A stretch of 64,000 nucleotides of DNA from Sphingomonas yunnanensis (GTDB lineage: Bacteria > Pseudomonadota > Alphaproteobacteria > Sphingomonadales > Sphingomonadaceae). The position numbers and the translations under genes were made by a program. The stretch is taken from positions 124,001-188,000 of the forward strand of contig NZ_JAIOKB010000005.1 in the NCBI RefSeq assembly GCF_019898765.1, written 5' to 3'. The notes under the pieces are model-generated. The model searched no databases and was not told the DNA's origin. It saw only the letters and a list, made by a program, of their open reading frames with translations. Positions 25,513 through 33,627 of the stretch are shown in pieces (position 1 is the stretch's first letter; each line of letters starts with the position of its first letter).

Positions 25513-26486
25513 AGCGCCGGGCTCAACACGCCCGCGGCGACGGCCGCACCGACCAGCATCCGCTGCGCGTCCGGTCCCGGCTGACGCAGGTACATGGCGA
25601 GATCGGTGATCGTCGCGGCGAGCGGGTGGTCGAGGAACAGGCCCTGAACGCCGACCGCCTCCTGCGCGAGCGCGAGCGCCTCCCCGCCCGCGGCATAGAC
25701 CGCGCAGCGCGCCGCCGCGACCAGCGGCAGCCGCGCGTCCGCGTCGGCGAACCAGCCCGCTGCGGCACGGCGCACCGCCGCGGCCGCCTGCTCCGCCAGC
25801 GCGTACAATCGCGCCAGGCGCCCCGCCTGGTGCGGGTCGGCCGCGCGCGCGACGGCGACGAGATGGTCGCGCACCGCGTCGACCAGCCGCGCGACGCCAC
25901 CCGCCTGCACCGCGGCGAAGCGCAGTGCACCGCCGCTGAACCATGGCTCGCGCGCATAGTCGCCCGGCGCGCCGACCAGCGTCGCGGCCGCGGCGGGTGC
26001 GTCGTCCCAGCGCACCACATGCGTCTCGGAGCGCTGCATGCCGACGACGCGCCACACGGCGCGGTCGATCGCGGGGGGCGCGACGCCGAGGTCGAGCAGC
26101 ACCAGTTGGCGCCCGTCCGCCGCGTCGACCGTGACCAGCGCGTGCGACAGCAGCCCGGCGCCCGAGGCGAAGCTCTTGCCGCCGGAGAGCCGGCCGTCTT
26201 CGTCGAGGCGCAGCGGCTCGCCGGGCAGGTCGGCGTTCCACACCCCCAGCGCGGCACCCGCGCGCATCGCCGTCGCGAGCCGCGCGCGCAGCGCCGAGTC
26301 GCCGTAGCGTGTGACGATCTGCGTGGCGTCGACATGCCCCTCGAAGAGTCGGCCGAGCGGCAGGTCCTCACGCCCGACGCGATAGAGCAGCCGCAGCAGC
26401 GCCAGCAGCGCTTCCTCGTCGCGCGGGTCGTCGGGCGCGCCGCGCTCCGCGTCGAGCGCGGCGAGGCGCGCGCGCAGCCCGCTCAC
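25509..26486 (-). CDS. Acyl-CoA dehydrogenase-like flavoprotein (short, divergent)
   Basis: A 325-residue protein starting at GTG that overlaps the GT2 stop as GTGA. It keeps the acyl-CoA dehydrogenase order: helical N-domain, a beta domain (GGKSFASGAGLLSHALVTVD about residues 105-125) and a helical C-domain. It is about 55 residues shorter than usual. The C-terminal ITDLAMYLRQPGPDAQRML resembles the DszC/HpaB-like monooxygenase branch rather than the fatty-acid branch. No catalytic glutamate of the beta-oxidation type was located. It may oxidise or hydroxylate a carrier-bound or amine substrate in the pathway of this operon; the reaction is unknown. Confidence 0.75.
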   Translation of the reverse strand: MSGLRARLAALDAERGAPDDPRDEEALLALLRLLYRVGREDLPLGRLFEGHVDATQIVTRYGDSALRARLATAMRAGAALGVWNADLPGEPLRLDEDGRLSGGKSFASGAGLLSHALVTVDAADGRQLVLLDLGVAPPAIDRAVWRVVGMQRSETHVVRWDDAPAAAATLVGAPGDYAREPWFSGGALRFAAVQAGGVARLVDAVRDHLVAVARAADPHQAGRLARLYALAEQAAAAVRRAAAGWFADADARLPLVAAARCAVYAAGGEALALAQEAVGVQGLFLDHPLAATITDLAMYLRQPGPDAQRMLVGAAVAAGVLSPAL

Positions 26487-27529
26487 GCGGCGCGCGCCGG
26501 CGCTGCCGCGGCGAACAGCGCCGCGAGCGCGCGCTCGGCGAGGGGAAGCGGCACTTCGCGCATTCCCTCAGGCCCGACTGGCACGACTCGCATCGCGAAC
26601 GCCTCGGCATTGGGGCAGTCGCGGGCGACGCCGAGCAGATGGTCAGCGCCCAGCCCGATCGCGGGCGTCAGCACGCCGAGATCGCCCGCGCCGAACGCGC
26701 GGCGCGCGAGGGCGTGACGTTCATATTGCCACAATTGGTCGAGCGGGTGCGCGACGCGGACGCTCGCCAGGCCGTCGCGATCGAGGGCGCGCAGCGCGGC
26801 GGCGAGGCCACCGCGCGCGCGACCGTGCCGGCGCGCGGAGGTGTGGACCACGCTCGCGGCGTCGCGGCGGACGCGGTGTCCGGCGCGCGCGGCGTCGTCG
26901 ACCAACCGCGCGTCCTCGCCGCTGACGAGCGGTTCGAAACCGCCGAGCGCCGCGTAGGTCGCGCTGTGCAGCGCCATGTTCGCGCCGCTGGCATGGTGGT
27001 GCGTCGCCGCGGCCTCCCAGGCGACCGGATCGACGCGCCGGCGCAGCGCGTGCAGCCCCGCGTAGTAAAGCTCGATACGGTCCTGCGCTTCGTCGCCGCG
27101 CGCGCCGCTGCGGACGACGTCGCCCGCCACCAGCTCGGCCTGGCGGAGCGCGGCGAGGGTGGCGTGCAGCCAGTCGGGCGCGGGCCAGCCATCGGCGTCG
27201 GTGCTGAGCAGGACACCCCCCTCGCGCCCCAGCGCCGCGGTGCCGAGCGCCATGGCGGTGTGGCGGGCGATCCCGGCGTTGGCCGTCGAGCGCGGCAAGG
27301 CGGCGACATGGAGGCGGTGCACCGAGGTGCGTGTATAATCGGCGGCGAGCGCCGCGCTGTTGTCGGTACAGCCGTCGAGCAGCAGGCAGACGTGCACCGG
27401 CAGGCCGGGCGGTATCGCAAGCCGCTCCAGTCCCTCGAACAGCCGAGGGAGCCGCGCCCCCTCGTCGCGCGCCGGCACGCAGATGGCGAGCGCGGCCAGC
27501 GCGTCGCCGACCGCCGCGCCGTGGCTCAA
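26483..27529 (-). CDS. Glycosyltransferase family 2 of the PIG-L operon
   Basis: A 348-residue GT-A transferase. TTG 27529 is proposed because it overlaps the stop of the upstream gene (TTGA), matching the junction style of the operon. The nucleotide-sugar region is AICVPARDEGARLPRLFEGL followed by HVCLLLDGCTDNSAALA. The metal-binding acidic motif is STDADGWPAPDWL near residue 105, and FEPLVSGEDARLVDDA with an E-D acceptor motif lies near 215. No membrane helix is evident, unlike chitin-synthase-like NodC. It probably glycosylates a small molecule or lipid later processed by the deacetylase and methyltransferase encoded downstream. Confidence 0.82.
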   Translation of the reverse strand: MSHGAAVGDALAALAICVPARDEGARLPRLFEGLERLAIPPGLPVHVCLLLDGCTDNSAALAADYTRTSVHRLHVAALPRSTANAGIARHTAMALGTAALGREGGVLLSTDADGWPAPDWLHATLAALRQAELVAGDVVRSGARGDEAQDRIELYYAGLHALRRRVDPVAWEAAATHHHASGANMALHSATYAALGGFEPLVSGEDARLVDDAARAGHRVRRDAASVVHTSARRHGRARGGLAAALRALDRDGLASVRVAHPLDQLWQYERHALARRAFGAGDLGVLTPAIGLGADHLLGVARDCPNAEAFAMRVVPVGPEGMREVPLPLAERALAALFAAAAPARAA

Positions 27530-27960
27530 GCGGCGATCTCGCCGTCGTCGCCGCCGTCCCAGTAGCGGATACGGTCGGCGCGGACGACGATCATGACGAC
27601 GCCGGGCGTGTCGATGCCGTCTGGAAAGTAACGGTCGAGGTCCTTGGTCCAATGCGCCTCGAACTGGACCTTGTCCTCGATCAGCGCCGCACGCCCGTCG
27701 ACCGCGACGAACAGCGGCGGCCCGCCGAGCATCCCGGCGGCACCGGTATAGCTGAGTGTCACCGCCGCGTCGGCGCGGATCTCGGCGACCTTGCGCGAGT
27801 CGTCGTAGGCGAAGAAATAGCTGTCGCCCTGGTATTCGACGTCGCCATTGTTGCTCATCGGTCGGGCGGTGAGCGCGCCGGCGGCCGATCGAGTCGCCAG
27901 CATGGCGAAATCCAGCTTGGCCATCTTCCGCGCCAGCTCGTGCAAGGTCAGCTCGGCCAT
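27526..27960 (-). CDS. Pyridoxamine 5'-phosphate oxidase-fold protein (stress protein 26-like)
   Basis: A 144-residue FMN-binding split-barrel protein. The segments LDFAMLATRSAAGALTARPM, YFFAYDDSRKVAEIRADAAV and LFVAVDGRAALIED match the general-stress-protein-26 branch of the PNPOx superfamily. The usual ligand is FMN or F420, in oxidative-stress or small-molecule reduction roles. It is the first gene of the overlapping operon (TTGA overlap with GT2), so it could be part of the same pathway or simply cotranscribed. It is divergent from the 51-codon gene at 28175. Confidence 0.88.
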   Translation of the reverse strand: MAELTLHELARKMAKLDFAMLATRSAAGALTARPMSNNGDVEYQGDSYFFAYDDSRKVAEIRADAAVTLSYTGAAGMLGGPPLFVAVDGRAALIEDKVQFEAHWTKDLDRYFPDGIDTPGVVMIVVRADRIRYWDGGDDGEIAA

Positions 27961-28174
27961 GTTCCCCCCCCCGATGGGTGGCCCAGCCGTCAGCGACCAC
28001 CGCCAACTCGCTGATTCACCGAGGCTTCAACGAGAGCGAACCGATCTGGTTCATCCATCTCGGCTGTTAGCCTGGTTGCGGGATCGTGGGTCCGCGGGTG
28101 ACAGGCGCCAACCTGTGCCATCGCGGGACCGAGCCGCCACTTTCCTCGCGGCGCTACCCGGCTAAGCAGCGCGT

Positions 28175-28330
28175 GTGTCTGAACATGTCCGCTACCTCGC
28201 CGCCCGTCGCCCATCCGTGGACGGCGAGGAGCAATGGGGCCTCTATCTGCCGAGCGAAGATCGCTGGATCGACATCATCTTCCGCACCAAGCGCGAGGCG
28301 GAGCGGCTGATCGACGAGATGGACCAATAG
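28175..28330 (+). CDS. Small conserved-looking 51-aa protein
   Basis: A 51-codon frame starting at GTG 28175 (upstream in-frame stop at 28163) and ending TAG. It begins VSEHVRYLAARRPSV and ends with AERLIDEMDQ. Third positions are almost all G or C, unlike the opposite strand, and the composition is balanced: several W, Y, D, E and I residues with no runs of R/A/P as in shadow frames. The predicted fold is a short beta element (WGLYLPSEDRWIDIIFRT) followed by a charged helix. I do not recognise the family. Start and function are uncertain, but the coding signature is good. It is divergent from the PNPOx-fold gene. Confidence 0.6.
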   Translation: MSEHVRYLAARRPSVDGEEQWGLYLPSEDRWIDIIFRTKREAERLIDEMDQ

Positions 28331-29077
28331 CCGGGCGTGCCAGGCGCGGCATAGCGCAGCACCTCGCAGGATGCCGGTAACAGGCCGTCCGGGCAGGGCG
28401 ATGATGACCCGGGATCGGGCGGCGGCGCCCTCGCCGTGGCGCCTCGCGGTGCTTCGCGTCCGGCGCGACGACAGGTCGGCATGGTGCACCTGACGGCGGG
28501 AGAGCGAAGCGCTCGATCGCGGCGGCGGGCGGCCACTAAGATCTGGGACACGATCGTTCCGCGGCGGTACGCCGCGATCGGCTGGTCGCGCGGATCGACC
28601 GCCGCCGACTGTCATACTTTCGTTTCGTAGCGCGCTCGATTGCGCTCCCGATGGCGCAACGGCGTATCCCGCGCCCACAATCTTCGTCGCGAGAACTCCC
28701 GCCCGCCGAAGAGGACGCATCTCTCATCGGGGTATCGAGGGCTGCCCGGCGAGAGGCGATGTTGTCCCGCGCTTGACGGCGCTCAACGGTCGCTGCTTTT
28801 CACAAATAAGCAAAGTGCGTTTAGTTTCGTTTGCTTTCTTTCTCCCGGGCGGTAAACAGACGCAAGGAACGAGTCGCAAGCAAGCGCTCCTCCGTTGAGA
28901 GGGCGAGCGGCGCGCGTCGCGTCGGTACGGGCGTGCGACGCGGCCAGCCGACGCGCCGCCCGGAGTGCATCGCGAGAGACAGGCGAGTCGCCGACACGAT
29001 CGAGCGAGCGAACCGGCTCAGCAAGGACGGTCGAGCGACAGATCACACGAGTGGCTTCCGCCGCGAGAGGGGAAAAG
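28331..29077. other. 747-bp leader region with TTTCGTTT repeats and no gene seen
   Basis: This stretch precedes the TonB receptor. No frame has coding composition, although the receptor frame stays open from 28895. It becomes AT-richer around 28795-28860, a probable promoter zone. TTTCGTTT occurs at 28618 and 28825; the second copy is part of a T/C-rich run (28818-28843). Such TTTCGTTT motifs resemble DeoR-family operators. Confidence 0.5.
28618..28832. promoter_or_regulatory. Two TTTCGTTT motifs upstream of the TonB receptor operon
   Basis: Exact TTTCGTTT occurs at 28618-28625 and 28825-28832, the first extended as CTTTCGTTTCG. DeoR-family regulators of sugar catabolism use direct repeats of this form. 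No DeoR gene is seen in the window, so linkage is inferred only from motif and from the carbohydrate character of the operon. Confidence 0.35.
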
Positions 29078-31780
29078 ATGAACGAACGTGCACATCGCCG
29101 CCTGCGTCATGCTCTTCTGATCAGCTCGGCCTTCCTGTCTACGGTCGCCAGTGCGCGGGCGCAGACCATCGGCGCCAACGCTCCCACCGAGGGCGAAGAG
29201 GTGGCACCGTCCCAGGCGGAGGGCGCCGACGTCGTCGTCACCGGGCTGCGCGCCGGGATCGAGCGCTCGCTCGCCGACAAGCGCCGCTCGATCTCGGTCG
29301 TCGACGTGATCTCCGCGCAGGACATCGGCAAGTTCCCCGACAACAACCTGGCGGAATCCCTGCAGCGCGTGCCCGGCATCACGATCGACCGCTCGGTCAA
29401 CGGCGAGGGCCAGACGATCAACCTGCGCGGCCTCGGCCCGCAGTTCACCAGGAGTGAGATCAACGGCGGCACCGCGCTCAACGGCTTCGACTTCAGCGTC
29501 CTCGCGCCCGAGCTGTTCGCCAAGGTGACCGTCGAGAAGTCGCCGACCGCGAGCACGGTCGAGGGCGGACTCGCCGGCACGATCCTGCAGGAGACGCCCA
29601 AGCCCTTCGACATCCCGGGCTTCCGCGCCACCGCCACCGGCGGCGTCACGATCGGGCAGAAGGGCAAAGCCGTGCCGCGCCTGTTCGGGCTGGTCAGCCA
29701 GAACTGGGACGATCGCTACGGCATCACCGTCGCCGCGGCCTATTCGAAGACCGACTTCCGCACCAACGAGGTCGACTTCGGTCCCTGGGTGCCGTTCCGC
29801 AACATCGCCTCGGCCGACGTGCTCGCCACCGCCCCCGCGCCGCTGCTCGATGCCGCCACGCCGCGCACCACCGCTTTCTACAGCTACCAGCAGAAGCGTG
29901 AGAATCTCGGTGTCACCGTGGCCGGGCAGGCGCGCCCGACCGAGCGGCTCGAGCTGACCGCGGACTTCCTCTACGCGCGGCGCAAGGGAACGCAGATCGA
30001 CGATCGCCCCGACGCGCCGATCGAGGGGACCAGCTTCTTCGCCGACGGCACCAGCTCACCCGGCAACCAGGCGCCGACCGACTATGTGATCGACAACGGC
30101 GCGGTCACCCAGGCGACGTTCCGCAACATCCAGAACCGCGTCGGCTACAGCTACCAGCCGCAGGAGAACAAGGTCTACCAGGGAACGCTGCGCGCCAAAT
30201 GGGAGGCGGCGGATCATCTCACGATCACGCCGGGCTTCAGCTACGCGCACCAGCGCTCGAGCAACGAGCTGGATCTCTACTCGTTCGCCGCGCCGGGTGC
30301 CGACGTGACCTATCGCGTCGCCGGCGACGTGCCGCAATTCAGCTCGACCGCGACCGACTTCAGCAGCAACCCCGATCGCTTCGGCTACAACGTCTTCATC
30401 TTCAACCGCGCGGTGAACACGATCGACGAATATGTCGGGCGCGTCGACGCGACCCGCGAGTTCGAGGGCGTGCCCGGCCTCACCAGCGTCCAGGCCGGCG
30501 CGCGCTACACGCACCGGACCTCGCGCCAGCAGGCGCGCAACGTCGGGCTGTACAACGGCGCCGAGCTGCTCGGCGCGAGCCCGCTCGGCCTCGGCGCGTT
30601 CGCCGCCACGCTGCCGTTCAGCGTGCGCAACGCGACCACGCCGGACCGCATCCTCTCGGTCGATCGCGACAAGCTGATCCAGACGGTCTACCCGGGGCTC
30701 GACCCGTTCACCTCGGACCAGTTCGCGACCGATCCGCAGGGCGACCAGCTCAACTCCTTCGAGGTGGTGGAGCAGACGTACGGCGGTTACCTGCAGGGCA
30801 ATTTCACCATGGGGGCGCTTTCGGTGAACGCCGGGTTGCGCGTGATCGTCACGGACACGTCGTCGAACGGCTTCGGCCTGATCGGCACCGAGCTGACCCC
30901 CAGCAACGTCGACGCGCGCTACACGAACTTCCTGCCCGCCATCAACGCGCGCTGGGAAGTCGCGCCCAACATGCTGCTTCGCGGCACCTATTCGCGCGCG
31001 ATGACGCGCCCTACGCTCGACCAGCTGAGCCCCGCGACGACGATCAACTCGGGGCCGCGCACCGGTAACCGCGGCAACCCCAACCTGCGCCCCTATCTCG
31101 CCGACCAGGAGGATCTCGGCTTCGAGTGGTATTTCCACCCGGGGGCGCTGCTGACGCTCAACGGCTTCGCCAAGCAGATCGGCTCGCTGATCTCGCAGAC
31201 CACCGTGTCGGAGCTGGCTAGCTTCCCCGACCAGGAGACCGGCCTGCCGACCAGCGGCATCGTCGCCTTCACCCAGCCCACCAACGGCGACAGCGCGACG
31301 ATCCACGGGCTGGAGGCCGGGCTGCAGTCGCCCTTCTTCTTCCTGCCGGGCGCGCTGAGCTATTTCGGCACGATCCTCAACTTCACCTATGCCGACAGCA
31401 AGGCGAGCGTGCGCAGTGCGGACGGCGTGTCGCGCACCACGCCGCTGCCCGGCCTGTCCAAGAAGAGCGCCAACGCAGTGCTCTATTATGATCACGCCGG
31501 GATCGACGCGCGGCTCGCCTATGCCTGGCGCAGCGCCTATCTGCGCGACGACAATGTCGGGCGGCAGTTCGGCGCCGAGCGCTACGTGCGCGACTACGGC
31601 CAGCTCGACCTGTCGGTGAACGCCTTCGTCACGCGCAACGTCCAGCTCGGCTTCAACGTCAACAATGTGCTGGATACACAGCGCAAGGAGTACATCCTGA
31701 TCGGTAGCGGGGCGGAGCTGCCCGCCAGCTTCCTCGAGCAGGAGCGCCGCTTCGTCCTGACCGCCCGCCTCATCATGTGA
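29078..31780 (+). CDS. TonB-dependent receptor (Xanthomonas/Caulobacter type), first gene of carbohydrate operon
   Basis: A 900-residue outer-membrane receptor. ATG 29078 follows GAGAGGGGAAAA and opens a signal peptide ending near SARAQ. The plug domain is about residues 45-170 (VVVTGLRAGIERSLADKR, FPDNNLAESLQRVPGITID, INLRGLGPQFTR), followed by a 22-strand barrel ending in RFVLTARLIM with a C-terminal hydrophobic residue. This TIGR01782-like subgroup usually imports plant- or algal-derived oligosaccharides in Caulobacter and Xanthomonas, energised by TonB-ExbBD. It sits upstream of an SDR and a glycosidase-like gene on the same strand. Its plug has MotA-like small changes but all family landmarks are present. 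Confidence 0.92.
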   Translation: MNERAHRRLRHALLISSAFLSTVASARAQTIGANAPTEGEEVAPSQAEGADVVVTGLRAGIERSLADKRRSISVVDVISAQDIGKFPDNNLAESLQRVPGITIDRSVNGEGQTINLRGLGPQFTRSEINGGTALNGFDFSVLAPELFAKVTVEKSPTASTVEGGLAGTILQETPKPFDIPGFRATATGGVTIGQKGKAVPRLFGLVSQNWDDRYGITVAAAYSKTDFRTNEVDFGPWVPFRNIASADVLATAPAPLLDAATPRTTAFYSYQQKRENLGVTVAGQARPTERLELTADFLYARRKGTQIDDRPDAPIEGTSFFADGTSSPGNQAPTDYVIDNGAVTQATFRNIQNRVGYSYQPQENKVYQGTLRAKWEAADHLTITPGFSYAHQRSSNELDLYSFAAPGADVTYRVAGDVPQFSSTATDFSSNPDRFGYNVFIFNRAVNTIDEYVGRVDATREFEGVPGLTSVQAGARYTHRTSRQQARNVGLYNGAELLGASPLGLGAFAATLPFSVRNATTPDRILSVDRDKLIQTVYPGLDPFTSDQFATDPQGDQLNSFEVVEQTYGGYLQGNFTMGALSVNAGLRVIVTDTSSNGFGLIGTELTPSNVDARYTNFLPAINARWEVAPNMLLRGTYSRAMTRPTLDQLSPATTINSGPRTGNRGNPNLRPYLADQEDLGFEWYFHPGALLTLNGFAKQIGSLISQTTVSELASFPDQETGLPTSGIVAFTQPTNGDSATIHGLEAGLQSPFFFLPGALSYFGTILNFTYADSKASVRSADGVSRTTPLPGLSKKSANAVLYYDHAGIDARLAYAWRSAYLRDDNVGRQFGAERYVRDYGQLDLSVNAFVTRNVQLGFNVNNVLDTQRKEYILIGSGAELPASFLEQERRFVLTARLIM

Positions 31781-31865
31781 GATCGTCGGGGAGGGCGCGC
31801 TCCCGCCCGCCGGGCTGAGACCGTTCGCGCCCGAGCGGCGTTATGCGGCGGCAACGGTGAGGACG

Positions 31866-32636
31866 ATGACGGTGGCCAGGACGATCGTGGTGACGGGTGC
31901 GGAATCGGGTATCGGCGCGGCCTGCGCCGCGGCGTTCGGCACCGGGGGGGATCGGGTAGCCGTGCTCTACTTCGCCGATGCCGCGGCCGCCGAGGCGAGC
32001 GCCGCGGCGGTGCGGCAGCACGGCGGCGAGGCGATGACGGTCCAGGCGCATGTCGACGACGAGGCCTCGGTCGACGCCGCTTTCGCCGCGGTCGAGGCGG
32101 CGTGGGGGCCGGCGGACGTCCTGATCAACTCCGCCGGGCTCAACATGAGCGGTGTCCCGGTCCGCGGCATGGCGCTGGCGCAGTGGCGCCGTCTGCTCGA
32201 CACCGATCTCACCGGTGCGTTCCTCGTCTCGCGCCGCTTCCTGACCGCGCGCGGCGAGGCAGCAAGTGACGCCGCGATCATCCATATCTCGTCGATCCAC
32301 GCCTATGCGGTGCGCGCCGGCGGCGCGGACTATTGCGCCGCCAAGGGCGGCCTGTCGAACTTGGTCGAGACGCTGGCGATCGAGGAGGCACCGCGGCGCG
32401 TCCGCGTCAACGCGATCGAGCCGGGCATGATCCTCACGCCGATGAACGCACGCGCGCAGGCGGACGAGACCTACCGCCGCACGTTGGAGAACAATATCCC
32501 GCTCGGCCGCGCCGGCGACCCGGCGGAGGTGGCGGACCTCGCCGTCTTCCTCGCCTCGGACCGCGCGCGCTACATCACGGGCGCGCGCATCGTCATCGAC
32601 GGCGGCCTGTCGCTGATGCAGGCGCTCGGCGCGTGA
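31866..32636 (+). CDS. SDR family oxidoreductase (classical, FabG-like)
   Basis: A 256-residue short-chain dehydrogenase. ATG 31866 is preferred to the GTG three codons upstream because GAGG lies at suitable spacing. The NAD(P) motif TGAESGIGAACAAAF (TGxxxGIG) is at residues 10-25, NSAGLN at about 88, the catalytic Ser in HISSIHAYAV at 139, and YCAAKGG (Y-x3-K) at 153. It reduces or oxidises a sugar or hydroxy acid with NAD(P). The stop overlaps the next start (GTGA), so the downstream glycosidase-like gene is cotranslated with it. An 85-bp gap to the TonB receptor gene allows one transcript. Confidence 0.9.
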   Translation: MTVARTIVVTGAESGIGAACAAAFGTGGDRVAVLYFADAAAAEASAAAVRQHGGEAMTVQAHVDDEASVDAAFAAVEAAWGPADVLINSAGLNMSGVPVRGMALAQWRRLLDTDLTGAFLVSRRFLTARGEAASDAAIIHISSIHAYAVRAGGADYCAAKGGLSNLVETLAIEEAPRRVRVNAIEPGMILTPMNARAQADETYRRTLENNIPLGRAGDPAEVADLAVFLASDRARYITGARIVIDGGLSLMQALGA

Positions 32637-33595
32637 CCGCCCCCGATCCCGCCGCGGCGATCGCCGACCCGCACCGGCGCGATCCGGTCGTCGCCGCCGC
32701 GACGCCGCTCGACTTCAACGTCAAGGCGATCGAGCCGGTCTCCGTCGACGGTCCGCCCGCGCTGATGGCGCGCGACCTGATGAGCCCTTATGTCTGGCGC
32801 GAGGACGATGGGCGCTGGGGGCTGATGGTGCGCGCCACCGTCCGGGCCGGTGAGCCGCTGACCGACACCGGCCAGATCTGGGCGGGTTGGAGCGACGACG
32901 GCGTGCGCTTCACGATGCTCGACGCGCCGTCGCTCGTGCCCGGTCCCGGCGACCATGACGCCGGCGGCGTGGAGGACCCGACGGTGGTGCGGCAGGCGGA
33001 CGGCTATGTCGTCTATTACTCGGGCGTGCTCGCCGACCACGCGCACGGCGAGCTCTCCTACGCGACCGGTCCGTCGCCCGACCGGCTGACCAAGAGCGGC
33101 GTCGCGCTCGCCTCGTCCAAGTCGGAGGGCAACACCAAGGAAGCGACGGTCGACCGCCCCGCCGATGGACACTGGCGGCTGTTCTACGAATATGCCGCGG
33201 ACGAGGCCTCGCGCGTCGGGCTCGCGACCGGGTCTGACATCGCGGGACCCTGGACCGAGCAGCCGACGCCCTTCATGCCGCGCGCGGACAGCTGGGACGA
33301 CTGGCATCTCTCCACCGGGCCGTTGCTGACCGACGATCCGGCCTCGCCGGTGATGTTCTACAACGGCGCCACCCGCGACGCGCGCTGGCGCATCGGCTGG
33401 GTCGCCTTCGACGCCGCCTATGAGCGCGTGGTGGCGCGCGGGATCGAGCCGCTGCTCACCCCGCCGCCGGTGGCCGACCGCAGCGCCACCGACATCGCCT
33501 TCGCCGCCTCGGTGGTGGTCGAGGGGGACGCGATCTGGCTCTATTACTCGCTGGAGGATCGACGGCTGGCGCGCGCGCTGATCCGGCGCAGCTGA
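32633..33595 (+). CDS. Five-bladed beta-propeller glycosidase (GH130/GH43-like)
   Basis: A 320-residue protein from GTG 32633 in a GTGA overlap with the SDR. The fold is a five-bladed propeller of the GH32/43/62/130 groups, with repeated W-W/Y-Y beta motifs such as YVVYYSGVLADHAH and IWLYYSLEDRRL. GGVEDPTVV near residue 115 matches the ED-P element that is essential in GH130 enzymes. No signal peptide is seen, so it would act in the cytoplasm, fitting a phosphorylase or glycosidase on imported oligosaccharide. Family choice between GH130 and GH43 is not certain. Context: TonB receptor, SDR, this gene. Confidence 0.7.
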   Translation: MTAPDPAAAIADPHRRDPVVAAATPLDFNVKAIEPVSVDGPPALMARDLMSPYVWREDDGRWGLMVRATVRAGEPLTDTGQIWAGWSDDGVRFTMLDAPSLVPGPGDHDAGGVEDPTVVRQADGYVVYYSGVLADHAHGELSYATGPSPDRLTKSGVALASSKSEGNTKEATVDRPADGHWRLFYEYAADEASRVGLATGSDIAGPWTEQPTPFMPRADSWDDWHLSTGPLLTDDPASPVMFYNGATRDARWRIGWVAFDAAYERVVARGIEPLLTPPPVADRSATDIAFAASVVVEGDAIWLYYSLEDRRLARALIRRS

Positions 33596-33627
33596 GTGGC
33601 GCGCGGTCATCGTGCGGCACCGCGCCG

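Noticed and set aside
24859..26241. Apparent 460-residue PIG-L fusion
   Set aside because: The N-terminal half is the acyl-CoA-dehydrogenase-like gene read in another frame; the HPDDE motif lies just after GTG 25512.
28331..29077. Open frame continuing upstream of the TonB receptor as extra N-terminus
   Set aside because: The signal peptide begins at 29078 with a good Shine-Dalgarno; the upstream part is R/S/A-rich and promoter-like.
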